Notes: generated by a model from the sequence alone, not told the origin. DNA of 64,000 nt from Bacillota bacterium (GCA_009711785.1 VENA01000008.1:1-64000); one strand, 5' to 3'; shown: positions 53,558 through 61,899, numbered from the stretch's first letter. Program-made: numbers and translations.

Positions 53558-54304
53558 ATTCCCACACATAATTATTTCTGATTCAAAAAATCTCTCTTGA
53601 AACTCTGTTAATACTTTTATCTGGTCTTTATTATACTTATTAAAGTCTTTACAAACTACTAATTTATCCTCATTATCATTTTTTCTATTTATCACTGCAA
53701 CAACATATCCTTCAAAGGACTTTAACGGTTTGAACTCACCTAAAATATAAGCATCTATCTCTTCTCCATCCCCTGAAATTGTATCAGGAACATATCCATA
53801 GTTAATTGGGTATACAAATCCATGCTCTGGATGCTTAGAACCAAATGGCCTATCCATTATTACCTTAACTTTTTTACCAATATATTCATTTTTTATTTTT
53901 TCCCTTAATACTTTTTTATATAAAAGTGGTTGAATATCTGGATATGTCAACTTTTCTGGAAGCTTATTAAATAGTTGTATCTGGCCTATTTCTAAATCTG
54001 GTAAATCGCCTAATTTCTCTACTTCAGCATAAAATAACCTACCATATGATGGCTCATCCCTTGTTACAGAATAATCACTTATAGCTTTAATTTTAAATTT
54101 TTCTGCTCCAGTTTCTTCAAATAACTCTCTTTTAGCAGTATCATTAATATCTTCACCTATTTCTCTATGTCCTCCTGGTATTTCCCATGTACTTCTCTTT
54201 TTATGCTTTGCATATATCCATTTACCTTGAAATGATGCACATATTACTGCAAATTTTAATTTATTATCATCTATCTGTCCGGTCTTTAAAAGCTCAACTC
54301 TCAT
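53546..54304 (-). CDS. Nudix hydrolase fused to an inorganic pyrophosphatase-like domain
   Basis: A 252-residue protein with two domains. The N-terminal Nudix domain (about 1-130) has the box GGHREIGEDINDTAKRELFE with EETG next (G-x5-E-x7-RELxEETG). The C-terminal part (about 138-245) resembles the small type I-like pyrophosphatase of Clostridia: VKVIMDRPFGSKHPEHGFVY, then INYGYVPDTISGDGEEIDAY and KLVVC. A Nudix enzyme releases PPi or Pi from nucleoside diphosphate compounds, and the fused part could then hydrolyse PPi. The substrate is unknown. The ATG follows AAAGGGGGT. Confidence 0.85.
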   Translation of the reverse strand: MRVELLKTGQIDDNKLKFAVICASFQGKWIYAKHKKRSTWEIPGGHREIGEDINDTAKRELFEETGAEKFKIKAISDYSVTRDEPSYGRLFYAEVEKLGDLPDLEIGQIQLFNKLPEKLTYPDIQPLLYKKVLREKIKNEYIGKKVKVIMDRPFGSKHPEHGFVYPINYGYVPDTISGDGEEIDAYILGEFKPLKSFEGYVVAVINRKNDNEDKLVVCKDFNKYNKDQIKVLTEFQERFFESEIIMCGNKRC

Positions 54305-54362
54305 ATAAACCCCCTTTTAATTTATTTATATAAAATAGTTTATAAACTTAAGATTTAAACAA

Positions 54363-54395
54363 AAAGACAACTCTATATAAAAAGAGTTGACTTTA
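54363..54395 (-). terminator. Terminator after the YbjQ-family gene
   Basis: Minus-strand RNA forms AAGTCAACTC / GAGTTGTCTT with an AT-rich loop and TTTTTG after it. Confidence 0.7.
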
Positions 54396-54419
54396 ATCTA
54401 ATTTAATATAATTATGTAT

Positions 54420-54740
54420 TTATTCTACTACTACTGCTGTACCTGAAGCTGTTACCATTATCATATTTCCGCCTTGACCTAATACTTCATAATCAATATC
54501 TACTCCTACAACAGCATTAGCTCCCATACTTTTAGCCCTTGACTCCATTTCTTTTACAGCTGCTTCCCTTGCTTCTATAAGCTCGCCTTCATAGGATTTA
54601 GAACGTCCCCCAAAGAAGTTTGTTAATCCTGCTGTAAAGTCCTTTATAAAGTCCATCCCAGAAATTACTTCTCCGAATACTATTTGTTTATACTCTACTA
54701 TTCTTTTGCCTTCTATATCTGGAGTTGTCGTTGAAATCAT
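54420..54740 (-). CDS. YbjQ (UPF0145) family protein
   Basis: A 106-residue protein matching the UPF0145 family: [20 protein letters not shown] (about 11-30), [20 protein letters not shown] (about 44-63) and [18 protein letters not shown] (about 72-89). These form pentameric rings and are sometimes called heavy-metal-binding domain proteins, with no proven function. It should be cytoplasmic. A TTGTAT and TAATAT promoter pair with 17-base spacing lies about 40 to 75 bases upstream. The gene is monocistronic. Confidence 0.9.
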   Translation of the reverse strand: MISTTTPDIEGKRIVEYKQIVFGEVISGMDFIKDFTAGLTNFFGGRSKSYEGELIEAREAAVKEMESRAKSMGANAVVGVDIDYEVLGQGGNMIMVTASGTAVVVE

Positions 54741-55010
54741 AAATATCTCTCCAATCTTTTTAATTTTATTAAATATATATTATCACTTTTTGGTAAACTA
54801 TACAATATTATTTAAATTACTTAGATTTGTTCCAAAATTAAAGAGTCTTTTTAAATTTACATTTAACTTATAAAAATTGATTTAATCTATTATCCATGGG
54901 TATATATTAATTATAATAAAAGAGAGGAGATGATAAAATAGTTAATTTTAATAAAAATAAAAACTTTAAAAGGAGGGGATCCCACCATATTTTAAATAGT
55001 TTTTTAAAAG
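54741..55010. other. Intergenic region with a possible short transcript
   Basis: The gap between the YbjQ gene and the long hairpin holds no clear gene. On the plus strand, GAGAGGAG precedes an ATG-ATA-AAA-TAG stretch, and a second AAAAGGAGGGG follows at about 54969-54978 without an open frame. One frame after the first site is open for 27 codons but lacks a normal start. It may encode a small RNA ending at the hairpin 55011-55070. Confidence 0.35.
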
Positions 55011-55070
55011 ACTATACATAAAAAAGCCAACTCTATTAATCATTAAAGAGTTGGCTTTTTTATGTATAGT
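55011..55070. terminator. 24-bp perfect inverted repeat with T-run (terminator)
   Basis: ACTATACATAAAAAAGCC plus AACTCT on the left (55011-55034) pairs exactly with the right arm (55047-55070), with a 12-base loop. The stem is unusually long and contains A and T runs on both sides of a GC-rich core, so it can terminate in either direction. It closes the leftward zinc-protein gene and any rightward transcript from 54741-55010. Confidence 0.85.
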
Positions 55071-55092
55071 TAAATATGTATAATAACTAGTA

Positions 55093-55410
55093 TTAAAATG
55101 GAATATCTTCATCTTTAATATGTTCATAATTCTCTTCATCTAATAAGTCATTCTCATAAATATTATTATCAATATCTACTTCATTGTTTTCTTCCATATC
55201 AATAACTTGTTCAAAGTTTTTACATATATCAAAAAATTCCTTTTCCCTTTCTTCTCTTTTTTCTATTATTTTTTTTCTTTCCTCGGGAGTTTTTCTCATG
55301 CATTTTTTGCATATATGTTTCTTATGTCCCTTTCCTGAAAACTTTTCATTAGCTAATACTTTATCACAAACATAACAGTAGTTACCTCTATATCTCTTCT
55401 TCTTCCCCAT
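55093..55410 (-). CDS. Small four-cysteine zinc-binding protein
   Basis: The ATG behind AAGGAGG gives 105 residues. Two CxxC pairs, CYVCDK (about 12-17) and ICKKCMRK (about 32-39), make one zinc-ribbon site in a very basic N-terminus (MGKKKRYRGNY). A long charged helix follows, then an acidic tail ending DEDIPF, which resembles the acidic tip that binds DNA repair partners in single-stranded DNA-binding protein. No family was recognised. It sits next to an exported protein gene and a regulator-sized intergenic hairpin. Confidence 0.75.
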   Translation of the reverse strand: MGKKKRYRGNYCYVCDKVLANEKFSGKGHKKHICKKCMRKTPEERKKIIEKREEREKEFFDICKNFEQVIDMEENNEVDIDNNIYENDLLDEENYEHIKDEDIPF

Positions 55411-55440
55411 AAATACCTCCTTAATACATAAAAAGTTCAC

Positions 55441-56832
55441 TTATTTAAGTCTATAAATTTTAACCTGTTGTATTATACAAATTATAATGAGTAAACCTAT
55501 AAATAAATATAAAATTAAATCTTTAATGTTATTTTCCTTTGTTATTTCAATATCTTCAGAGCTAATATCATTATCTATCCATTTGATTTCTTTGTATGCT
55601 TTTATAACCTCTTTAGAATTTCCATCAAAATAAATATCAGTTTCATAATTCATAGTATTATCTTTATAATCCATAGCTGAAATTTTAACCTTGATATTAC
55701 TTTCATCTTTATATTTTCTAGGATTAATTACATTTTTAAATCTAAAACCTCTAGTACTTTTTTTATTTATATCTATAACCTTTTCATAGAGTATATCATC
55801 TGGGTTTTTAATTGAAAAAATTTCATACTTAATAGACTTAAGATCTCCTGTATAATCTATAACTGATATATTTAACTCATTTTCATTATCTACTAAAAAC
55901 TCTCCTATTTCAGGAGCTGATAACTTATATTTTTCTTTATTAATCTTATTTAATAAATAAAGTATTTCTATAGGATTTCTATTTGAAACTGCTTTTTTAA
56001 ATTCACGGTCTTTATCTTTTGATTTAGTTAATTCATAATATCTATTTATCCTCATATGTCTTTTATAGTTAAGAAGTGCATAATATGGATCATTTTCATC
56101 AAGATTACCTGAATCTAGCCAATAATTAAATTTAAGATTATAATCTGGCTCAAAGTTTGTTTTTTCAAATATTAACTTATCTTTATTAAGGGTTATCCCT
56201 TCTAAATCATAGGGATAAAAACTATTAATCCTTGTAAAAAGTATATCTCCTAAATGAAAAATAATCTTAGCATGACCAATATTATCCTTCCAAGAAGCAC
56301 CTGTATCAAGTACATATCCTGTTGTTTTTAAACCTGGCCCTATAGCGCAAATAGGTGCTTTATATTCATAAGTATTTTTTATCTTTTTTGTTTCTCCAGC
56401 TTTAAAGGGCACTTTAAATGTATACCATTTATCATACCAATTTCTTTTACTTAAGTCATCTAGATTTACTTTAACTTCATTTTCAAGTTTTACTGACAAT
56501 TTTTTATTATCATCAAAAGCTTTAAAATTTTTAATTATCGAATCCTCTGATTCCCCCGGTGAATTTTCTATATAATTATTATCTAAAGTAGCAGGAAATC
56601 CCATTAATACAGTATTTTTTTCACCTGTATTTTTAAAGGTGAATATACATTCAACTCTGTCTTCTTTAAGATAAATGTTTACTATCTCATCAACCATCTC
56701 GATATCATTATTACTTATAGGATACACCCCTTCAGGAGTTCTCCCTAAAGAAGTATCATCTGCAAAAGAGTAGGTTCCAAATATTAAAAATATTATAATA
56801 CAAATAAAAATAACTCTAATCTTATATGTCAT
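55441..56832 (-). CDS. Exported protein with a C-terminal membrane anchor, unknown function
   Basis: The ATG behind GGAGGCGG gives 463 residues. A signal peptide (VIFICIIIFLIFGTYSFA, about 7-24) starts it, a beta-rich outer part follows (about 25-430), including EDRVECIFTFKNTGEKNTVL, GETKKIKNTYEYKAP and SKDKDREFKK, and a final helix (LILYLFIGLLIIICIIQQV, about 438-456) anchors it. It resembles DUF4424-like proteins with a fibronectin-like surface part, but I am not certain. It lies 30 bases upstream of the zinc-protein gene start. Confidence 0.75.
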   Translation of the reverse strand: MTYKIRVIFICIIIFLIFGTYSFADDTSLGRTPEGVYPISNNDIEMVDEIVNIYLKEDRVECIFTFKNTGEKNTVLMGFPATLDNNYIENSPGESEDSIIKNFKAFDDNKKLSVKLENEVKVNLDDLSKRNWYDKWYTFKVPFKAGETKKIKNTYEYKAPICAIGPGLKTTGYVLDTGASWKDNIGHAKIIFHLGDILFTRINSFYPYDLEGITLNKDKLIFEKTNFEPDYNLKFNYWLDSGNLDENDPYYALLNYKRHMRINRYYELTKSKDKDREFKKAVSNRNPIEILYLLNKINKEKYKLSAPEIGEFLVDNENELNISVIDYTGDLKSIKYEIFSIKNPDDILYEKVIDINKKSTRGFRFKNVINPRKYKDESNIKVKISAMDYKDNTMNYETDIYFDGNSKEVIKAYKEIKWIDNDISSEDIEITKENNIKDLILYLFIGLLIIICIIQQVKIYRLK

Positions 56833-56895
56833 TACACCGCCTCCATCCATATATCCTCTCTTTAAATACTTTAAATAATAGATTAACTTAAAAAC

Positions 56896-56930
56896 AAAAG
56901 AGTTTGACTTATCAAACCCTTTTATTTTAA
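56896..56930 (-). terminator. Terminator after the MFS gene
   Basis: AAAAGAGTTTGA and TCAAACCCTTTT pair with a four-base loop, followed on the minus strand by TTTTGTTTTT. Confidence 0.8.
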
Positions 56931-56936
56931 ATTTCT

Positions 56937-58187
56937 TTATTTAATTTTTGTTATTTTTACTAATTTTTTAATTTTAAATCCCCCATTTCCAACCCTTATA
57001 TCTTGAATAAAAAATATTACAGTATATAAACAAAGAATTATAGATAATATTAAAAAACCTTCAAATACAGATGATTTGTTTGCAAAATAACCAAATGCTA
57101 ATCCAACTACTATAGTAAGGCCATTCATAATAAAAGCTTCTACAGAACTTATCGTAGCTCTATAATCATCTGTTATATGATTATGAATATATCCTGAGGT
57201 AAGTGGTGAAACTAATTCCATTAAAAATATTGCTATCATAAGATATACTACTTCCCAACTATATTTAGCATTACTAAACATAAAAATAGATATAGTTGAT
57301 AATATTAATATACTTCTAAATATAGTTTTATAGCCAAATTTAATCTTTAACTTAGCTGATAAAACTCCACTTAATCCTCCAAGTAAAGTTATAACAAAAC
57401 CAATATAACCAAACATATATATAGGTATTCCTATTTCTTTAAATATTAAAGACCCCATCTCATGGAGTTGACCATAAAGAATAGCCCCTATAATACCACT
57501 GTAAAAGATAACTCTAAATAAGTTTTCACTTTTTTTTATTACACTTATAGCCTCTTTTATCCATCTAAATATTTGTGATCCATTTAAAATAATACTTTTT
57601 TCTTTTCTTATTTTTCTTCTTTTGTTAGGTTCATAGATACTAAGACATATTAATATTGCAAAAGGTGTAGCTATTAAGGATAGCCAGTAATTTGTAACTA
57701 ATCCATATCTATAAGCAATATATCCTCCAAATATGCCTACTATACCACTACTAGTATAATCTAAAAACTTTATATATCCCCTTAGTTTTTCATATTCATC
57801 TTTTCTTTCTAGCTTATTAAGAGATTCATATAAAATAGAATCCCATGTCCCTGATTTTAAAGAACTTCCTATGGCTGCTAAAATAAAAGCTAGAACAAAC
57901 ATTTTAAAATTATATGCAAATATACATATAAAAAACTCAAAAAAACTAAAGAAAATACCTAATGTCCATACATATTTCCTTTTCCATTTATCTGCTAAAA
58001 CACCACATGGAATCTCTAATATAATACTTACAATAGAAAAAATAATAAGAATATATTGCATCTGTAAAACAGTTATTCCTCTCTCCATTGCAAAAATTCT
58101 CTCTATAACATATGCAAAAATCAGTGATTTAAGAAACATAATAACAAATATCTTCTTAATATTTGATTCATATTTTTTCTTTTCCAT
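56937..58187 (-). CDS. MFS transporter, likely drug exporter
   Basis: A 416-residue membrane protein with 12 predicted helices. The loop 2-3 MFS motif A is GVLADKWKRKYVW (about 62-74), and LRGYIKFLDYTSSGIVGIFG in helix 5 resembles drug exporters. A second GFVITLLGGLSGVLSAKLK motif lies in the C-terminal half. The gene is preceded by a leader that codes for an 8-residue peptide and can hide the ribosome binding site (58193-58273). This supports an inducible resistance or efflux function, though the drug is unknown. The ATG follows TTGGAGGAG. Confidence 0.88.
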   Translation of the reverse strand: MEKKKYESNIKKIFVIMFLKSLIFAYVIERIFAMERGITVLQMQYILIIFSIVSIILEIPCGVLADKWKRKYVWTLGIFFSFFEFFICIFAYNFKMFVLAFILAAIGSSLKSGTWDSILYESLNKLERKDEYEKLRGYIKFLDYTSSGIVGIFGGYIAYRYGLVTNYWLSLIATPFAILICLSIYEPNKRRKIRKEKSIILNGSQIFRWIKEAISVIKKSENLFRVIFYSGIIGAILYGQLHEMGSLIFKEIGIPIYMFGYIGFVITLLGGLSGVLSAKLKIKFGYKTIFRSILILSTISIFMFSNAKYSWEVVYLMIAIFLMELVSPLTSGYIHNHITDDYRATISSVEAFIMNGLTIVVGLAFGYFANKSSVFEGFLILSIILCLYTVIFFIQDIRVGNGGFKIKKLVKITKIK

Positions 58188-58192
58188 TTTAT

Positions 58193-58236
58193 CTCCTCCA
58201 AATTTTTTTATATAATTTTAAAACTTCTTGGAGGAG
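58193..58236 (-). promoter_or_regulatory. RBS-sequestering hairpin ahead of the MFS gene
   Basis: CTCCTCCAA (RNA from 58228-58236) is the exact 9-base complement of TTGGAGGAG (RNA from 58193-58201), the ribosome binding site of the MFS gene, with a 26-base AU-rich loop. In the folded state translation would be blocked. The same CUCC segment could instead pair with the AAAAGGAGG site of the leader peptide. Confidence 0.8.
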
Positions 58237-58246
58237 CCCTTGAAAG

Positions 58247-58273
58247 TTAACAGCTTCCTTTATTCTTATACAT
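58247..58273 (-). CDS. Eight-residue leader peptide MYKNKGSC
   Basis: ATG-TAT-AAG-AAT-AAA-GGA-AGC-TGT-TAA lies seven bases after AAAAGGAGG, a better ribosome binding site than most nearby genes. Its stop is 10 bases before the anti-SD segment of the hairpin at 58193-58236. This is the arrangement of translational attenuation leaders: a ribosome stalled on the peptide would cover the anti-SD and free the MFS site. Confidence 0.72.
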   Translation of the reverse strand: MYKNKGSC

Positions 58274-58306
58274 AGTAAAACCTCCTTTTAGTAATCTATT
58301 ACCATT

Positions 58307-58334
58307 ATTTTATCATACTGCTGTAATATGTTAA
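58307..58334 (-). promoter_or_regulatory. Promoter of the MFS gene and leader
   Basis: On the minus strand TTAACA (58329-58334) and TAAAAT (58307-58312) are spaced by 16 bases, ending about 34 bases before the leader-peptide start. Confidence 0.6.
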
Positions 58335-58473
58335 GTATATTTTAAAACTTATCTTTATCTAAAATGTCATAATTTTGTAAAAGTATTTCAATATGATATT
58401 ATAATAGAATGTAGAAAAGAAATTGTTAGATGCATTTTTTATATCTTATGATCTGTATGGAGGTAGAGATTAA

Positions 58474-59847
58474 ATGAAATCTAGGGAGTGTTATAGTGAT
58501 TTAAGTATAGTTAGAATTTTATGTATTCTTGGTGGTATTATAACCCCTATAGTTACTTATACATGGAAAATAATATATCCAAACCTTAAATGCAGTGTTT
58601 TAAATTGTTGGATTTTTACATTTATTTTTTTATTAGTCCTTGGATTGACATATTTTAATGAAACAGTTAAAAAAAATGCTACTATATTTGCCTATATTAT
58701 ATATTACCTATCTACTTTATCTGGATTATATTTTGCCTTCGTTAATAATTTTAGTTTTGGATATACATTTTTACTATTTTTAGTAATTTTCGGTGTATCT
58801 TTAATTTTTAAAACACCTAAGAGTTTATTATATTATGAAATTAGTATAGTAATTATAATTTTAATTGGTTTATATATTAAGAAAGATAAACTAATAATAA
58901 ATCCTATAATTTTAATAATAACACTTATTATCTTTTTCATAATCTCATTTTTAATTATAAAACATAAATACGAAATGCATAAAGAATTATCAAAGAGTAA
59001 TAATCTCTTTAAAAATATATTCCAAGAATCCCCCATTGGAATCATGCTTTATAACAAAAACGGTAAATTAATAAAAGCGAATAACTATATATATATAATA
59101 GTAGATGGAATTTATAACACTAAATTTGATAGTCTATCAAAACTAATTAATGAATCTTTATATTTAAATTTAAAACAAGGAAAATCAATTCAAATGGAAA
59201 AAGAGATTAAAATAAATGAAGATAATTTAATTAAGCATTTTGATATACATATCACACCTTTAAGTAATATGTATGGATATTTGATGCAAATAAAAGATAT
59301 TACAGATATAAAAAAATACCAAGATAAAATAAAAAAAATGGCCTATTATGATACTTTAACGAACCTACCTAATAGAAAACTATTTGAAGATAGAATGAAA
59401 ATGACATTAAAGCAAGCTGAAAGATATGTCAATAAATTCGCTTTATTATTCTTTGATCTTGATAATTTTAAAATTATTAACGATACATATGGACATTCCA
59501 CAGGGGATGCTTTATTAATAAAAGTAGCTGATAGACTAAAAAATACCCTCCGTGAAAGTGATACATTAGCAAGATTAGCAGGAGATGAATTTGTTTTATT
59601 ATTACCCTTTATTAATGAAAAAGAGGATTTATTAAATATTTTAAAACGAATTGAAAATGTAATGGACAAGCCCTTTTATGTCAATGATATAAAACTTAAT
59701 GTATTAGTAAGTATTGGTATAAGCATTTACCCACTAGATGGTAAAACTTCAAAAGAAATAATTCACAGTGCTGATAAAGCAATGTATGAAGCTAAAAAAT
59801 ATAAAGGCACTAATTATAAATTTTATTCACATTATACAAAAACTTAA
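58474..59847 (+). CDS. Membrane PAS-GGDEF diguanylate cyclase
   Basis: A 457-residue protein. About six helices cover residues 10-165, a PAS domain lies at about 175-290 (FKNIFQESPIGIMLYNKNGK), and the GGDEF domain at about 295-457 starts YYDTLTNLPNRKLFEDRMK. The active motif is LAGDEF, an AGDEF form often still active. The inhibitory RxxD site (RESD) lies five residues before it, so product feedback is likely. It should make cyclic di-GMP in response to a membrane or PAS signal. The ATG follows GGAGGTAGAG. Confidence 0.9.
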   Translation: MKSRECYSDLSIVRILCILGGIITPIVTYTWKIIYPNLKCSVLNCWIFTFIFLLVLGLTYFNETVKKNATIFAYIIYYLSTLSGLYFAFVNNFSFGYTFLLFLVIFGVSLIFKTPKSLLYYEISIVIIILIGLYIKKDKLIINPIILIITLIIFFIISFLIIKHKYEMHKELSKSNNLFKNIFQESPIGIMLYNKNGKLIKANNYIYIIVDGIYNTKFDSLSKLINESLYLNLKQGKSIQMEKEIKINEDNLIKHFDIHITPLSNMYGYLMQIKDITDIKKYQDKIKKMAYYDTLTNLPNRKLFEDRMKMTLKQAERYVNKFALLFFDLDNFKIINDTYGHSTGDALLIKVADRLKNTLRESDTLARLAGDEFVLLLPFINEKEDLLNILKRIENVMDKPFYVNDIKLNVLVSIGISIYPLDGKTSKEIIHSADKAMYEAKKYKGTNYKFYSHYTKT

Positions 59848-59855
59848 ACTAATAT

Positions 59856-59897
59856 GAAAATTCCCTTTGATAGATTATTTCTAATCAAGGGAATTTC
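59856..59897. terminator. Bidirectional terminator between diguanylate cyclase and ABC-F genes
   Basis: AAATTCCCT and AGGGAATTT, extended by GAT-ATC pairs, form the stem between these convergent genes. Confidence 0.8.
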
Positions 59898-59912
59898 ACA
59901 TTTTAACTCATA

Positions 59913-61481
59913 CTATATTAAATCTTTTAATAATTGCTCATTTGAATACTTTTCCATATTCCAAACATCTGTTACCAAATCCTTATAAAAAGATTTCTCA
60001 TGACTTACTATAAGAATGGTCCCTTTAAAGGATTTTAATTCTTCTTTTAATGCTTCTTTAGCATGGACATCTAAATGATTAGTAGGTTCATCTAATAAAA
60101 GCCAATTACAAGGCTTTAACATAAGCTTACAAAGTCTTACCTTAGATTGTTCACCACCACTTAATTTAGACATTTTCTGATGTACATGTTTCTCTTTTAA
60201 TCCACATCTAGAAAGTGCCTCTCTAATTTCTTTTCTATTTTTTTTAGGAAACTCATCCCACACTTCTTGAATAGGTATTTTATCCCCTATTTTTACCTCC
60301 TGTTCAAAATAAGAAGGGAAAAGATATTTACCTAATCTTATATTCCCACTTAAAGGAGGGAGTTTGCCCATTATTGTTTTTAAAAGAATAGATTTTCCTA
60401 CACCATTACAACCTGTTATTGCAATCTTATCTCCTCTTTTAAGCTTAAGATTAATATCTTTTAATATAGGATAGGTATAGCCTATATCCATATTAAAACT
60501 TTCAAATACTAAATCAGATGACTCTCTTGTTTTATTAAAAGTAAAGGCTGGTTTGCAAACTGTTTTAGGTTTTTCTAATTTTTCTATTTTATTTAATTTT
60601 TTTTGCCTACTTTTTGCCCTTTTAGATGTAGATGCTCTAGAGATATTACTTTTAATAAATTGTTCCATTCGTTTTATTTCCTTTTGTTGTTTATGATACT
60701 TTTTAATATACTCAATTTTATTCTTTTCTTTTAATTTAAGAAAAGTATTATAATTTCCAGGGTAACGATTCATTGATGAAAACTCAATATTATAAATTAC
60801 ATTTGTTATTTCATTTAAAAATTTAGTATCATGGGATATTACTATAAAACTATTAGGATAGTTTTTAAGATATTCCCCTAACCAATCTACATGCTCCTTA
60901 TCTAAATAGTTAGTAGGTTCATCTAAAAGTAAAAGATCTGACTTTTTTAAGAGTAATTTTGCTAATTTTACTTTAGTCCTCTGTCCTCCACTAAGCTTTT
61001 TTACTGGTCTATCCATACCTAATACATCTAATCCTAATCCTTTAGATACGTATTTTATTTGTTTATCTATACTATAAAAATCCTCTGTAACCAATTTATT
61101 TTGTAATCTTTCAAATTTATTTATTAGTTTTTCTGTTTTTTCCATAGGACATCTAGATAATTTATCTCCAACTATAATCATTTCCTTTTCTATAATATAT
61201 AAATCACTAAAAGCTGATTTAAGAACATCTTTTATAGTCTCTTTATCATTTAATTTTGCGTGTTGGTCAAGATAACCTATTTGTATTGATGATGGTCTTT
61301 TAATATTTCCTTTATCAGGTATAAGTTTACCAGTAAGAATATTTAAAAAGGTAGTTTTCCCTGAACCATTTACTCCTACTAACCCTACATGTTCTTCTCT
61401 TAAAAGTCTAAAAGATATATTTTTAAACAATACTCCATCTCCAAAACTAAAACTTACATTCTCAACATTTAAAATACTCAT
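59913..61481 (-). CDS. ABC-F family ATPase (ribosomal protection or translation factor type)
   Basis: A 522-residue protein with two ATPase domains and no membrane part. The first Walker A is GLVGVNGSGKTTFLNIL (about 33-49), with signature KLSGGQRTKVKLAKLLL (about 166-182); the second is ITGCNGVGKSILLKTI with KLSGGEQSKVRLCKLM. A basic linker (about 280-312, SRASTSKRAKSRQKKLNK) joins them, the region that reaches toward the ribosome in ABC-F proteins. It acts on ribosomes, for antibiotic resistance or translation. The long attenuator-type leader favours inducible resistance. The ATG follows AAGGAGG. Confidence 0.9.
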   Translation of the reverse strand: MSILNVENVSFSFGDGVLFKNISFRLLREEHVGLVGVNGSGKTTFLNILTGKLIPDKGNIKRPSSIQIGYLDQHAKLNDKETIKDVLKSAFSDLYIIEKEMIIVGDKLSRCPMEKTEKLINKFERLQNKLVTEDFYSIDKQIKYVSKGLGLDVLGMDRPVKKLSGGQRTKVKLAKLLLKKSDLLLLDEPTNYLDKEHVDWLGEYLKNYPNSFIVISHDTKFLNEITNVIYNIEFSSMNRYPGNYNTFLKLKEKNKIEYIKKYHKQQKEIKRMEQFIKSNISRASTSKRAKSRQKKLNKIEKLEKPKTVCKPAFTFNKTRESSDLVFESFNMDIGYTYPILKDINLKLKRGDKIAITGCNGVGKSILLKTIMGKLPPLSGNIRLGKYLFPSYFEQEVKIGDKIPIQEVWDEFPKKNRKEIREALSRCGLKEKHVHQKMSKLSGGEQSKVRLCKLMLKPCNWLLLDEPTNHLDVHAKEALKEELKSFKGTILIVSHEKSFYKDLVTDVWNMEKYSNEQLLKDLI

Positions 61482-61532
61482 ATATATTCCTCCTTATAAA
61501 TCTAAATTAGCTTAAATTTCAAAAAACATAAA

Positions 61533-61572
61533 GAAACAGGAAAGAAGAGATTATTCTCCTCTTTCCTGTTTC
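61533..61572 (-). terminator. Attenuator terminator before the ABC-F gene
   Basis: GAAACAGGAAAG and CTTTCCTGTTTC form a stem of 12 or more pairs, followed by TTTATGTTTTTTG, 50 bases upstream of the ABC-F start codon and on the same strand. It would stop most transcripts before the gene unless readthrough is induced. Confidence 0.85.
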
Positions 61573-61706
61573 TATTAACAATCTTATAATAAGCCCATAT
61601 CATTTCTATTAGTACAGATAAATTACCTAACCTATCCATTAGAATAATATACTATAGGTTATAGAAATACAAATTGTTTCCATAACTCTATAACTTATGA
61701 TAAAAA

Positions 61707-61826
61707 AGAGTCGAATCTTCTATTACGTAATTTTTATTGAATTGATTTAGCTCAAAAAGGACATAGCTATCCTAGGTTTAAACTAAATCGCTACAAAAAA
61801 TTACGTAATTACTCATGATTGACTCT
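61707..61826 (-). promoter_or_regulatory. Long nested hairpin with T-run in the ABC-F leader
   Basis: A 120-base structure with arms GAGTC/GACTC outermost, then a 14-base perfect pair ATTACGTAATTTTT (61722-61735) with its complement (61796-61809), then GATTTAG/CTAAATC and a small GGA-TCC loop. On the minus strand it ends in TTTTTT, so it may act as a first terminator. It overlaps the candidate leader ORF. Confidence 0.75.
61778..61816 (-). CDS. Candidate 12-residue leader peptide of the ABC-F gene
   Basis: ATG-AGT-AAT-TAC-GTA... encodes MSNYVIFCSDLV and overlaps the upstream arm of the long hairpin. The nearest GGAG lies 13 bases before, rather far. An overlapping frame beginning at 61829 encodes MRVNHE, with the same GGAG directly before its ATG. 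One of the two is likely read by ribosomes that could open the hairpin. Confidence 0.35.
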   Translation of the reverse strand: MSNYVIFCSDLV

Positions 61827-61870
61827 CATCTCCTTTTCCATAAATAGATAATTTTACTATATTATAAATA

Positions 61871-61899
61871 ATTATATATTGATATTACTAAAATGTAAA
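61871..61899 (-). promoter_or_regulatory. Promoter of the ABC-F leader
   Basis: On the minus strand TTTACA (61894-61899) and TATAAT (61871-61876) are spaced by exactly 17 bases, giving a leader of roughly 380 bases before the ABC-F start. Confidence 0.75.

Noticed and set aside
54929..55019. Small peptide gene starting near the first GAGGAG site
   Set aside because: The ATG there is followed by two codons and a stop; the longer open frame has no ATG, GTG or TTG start.
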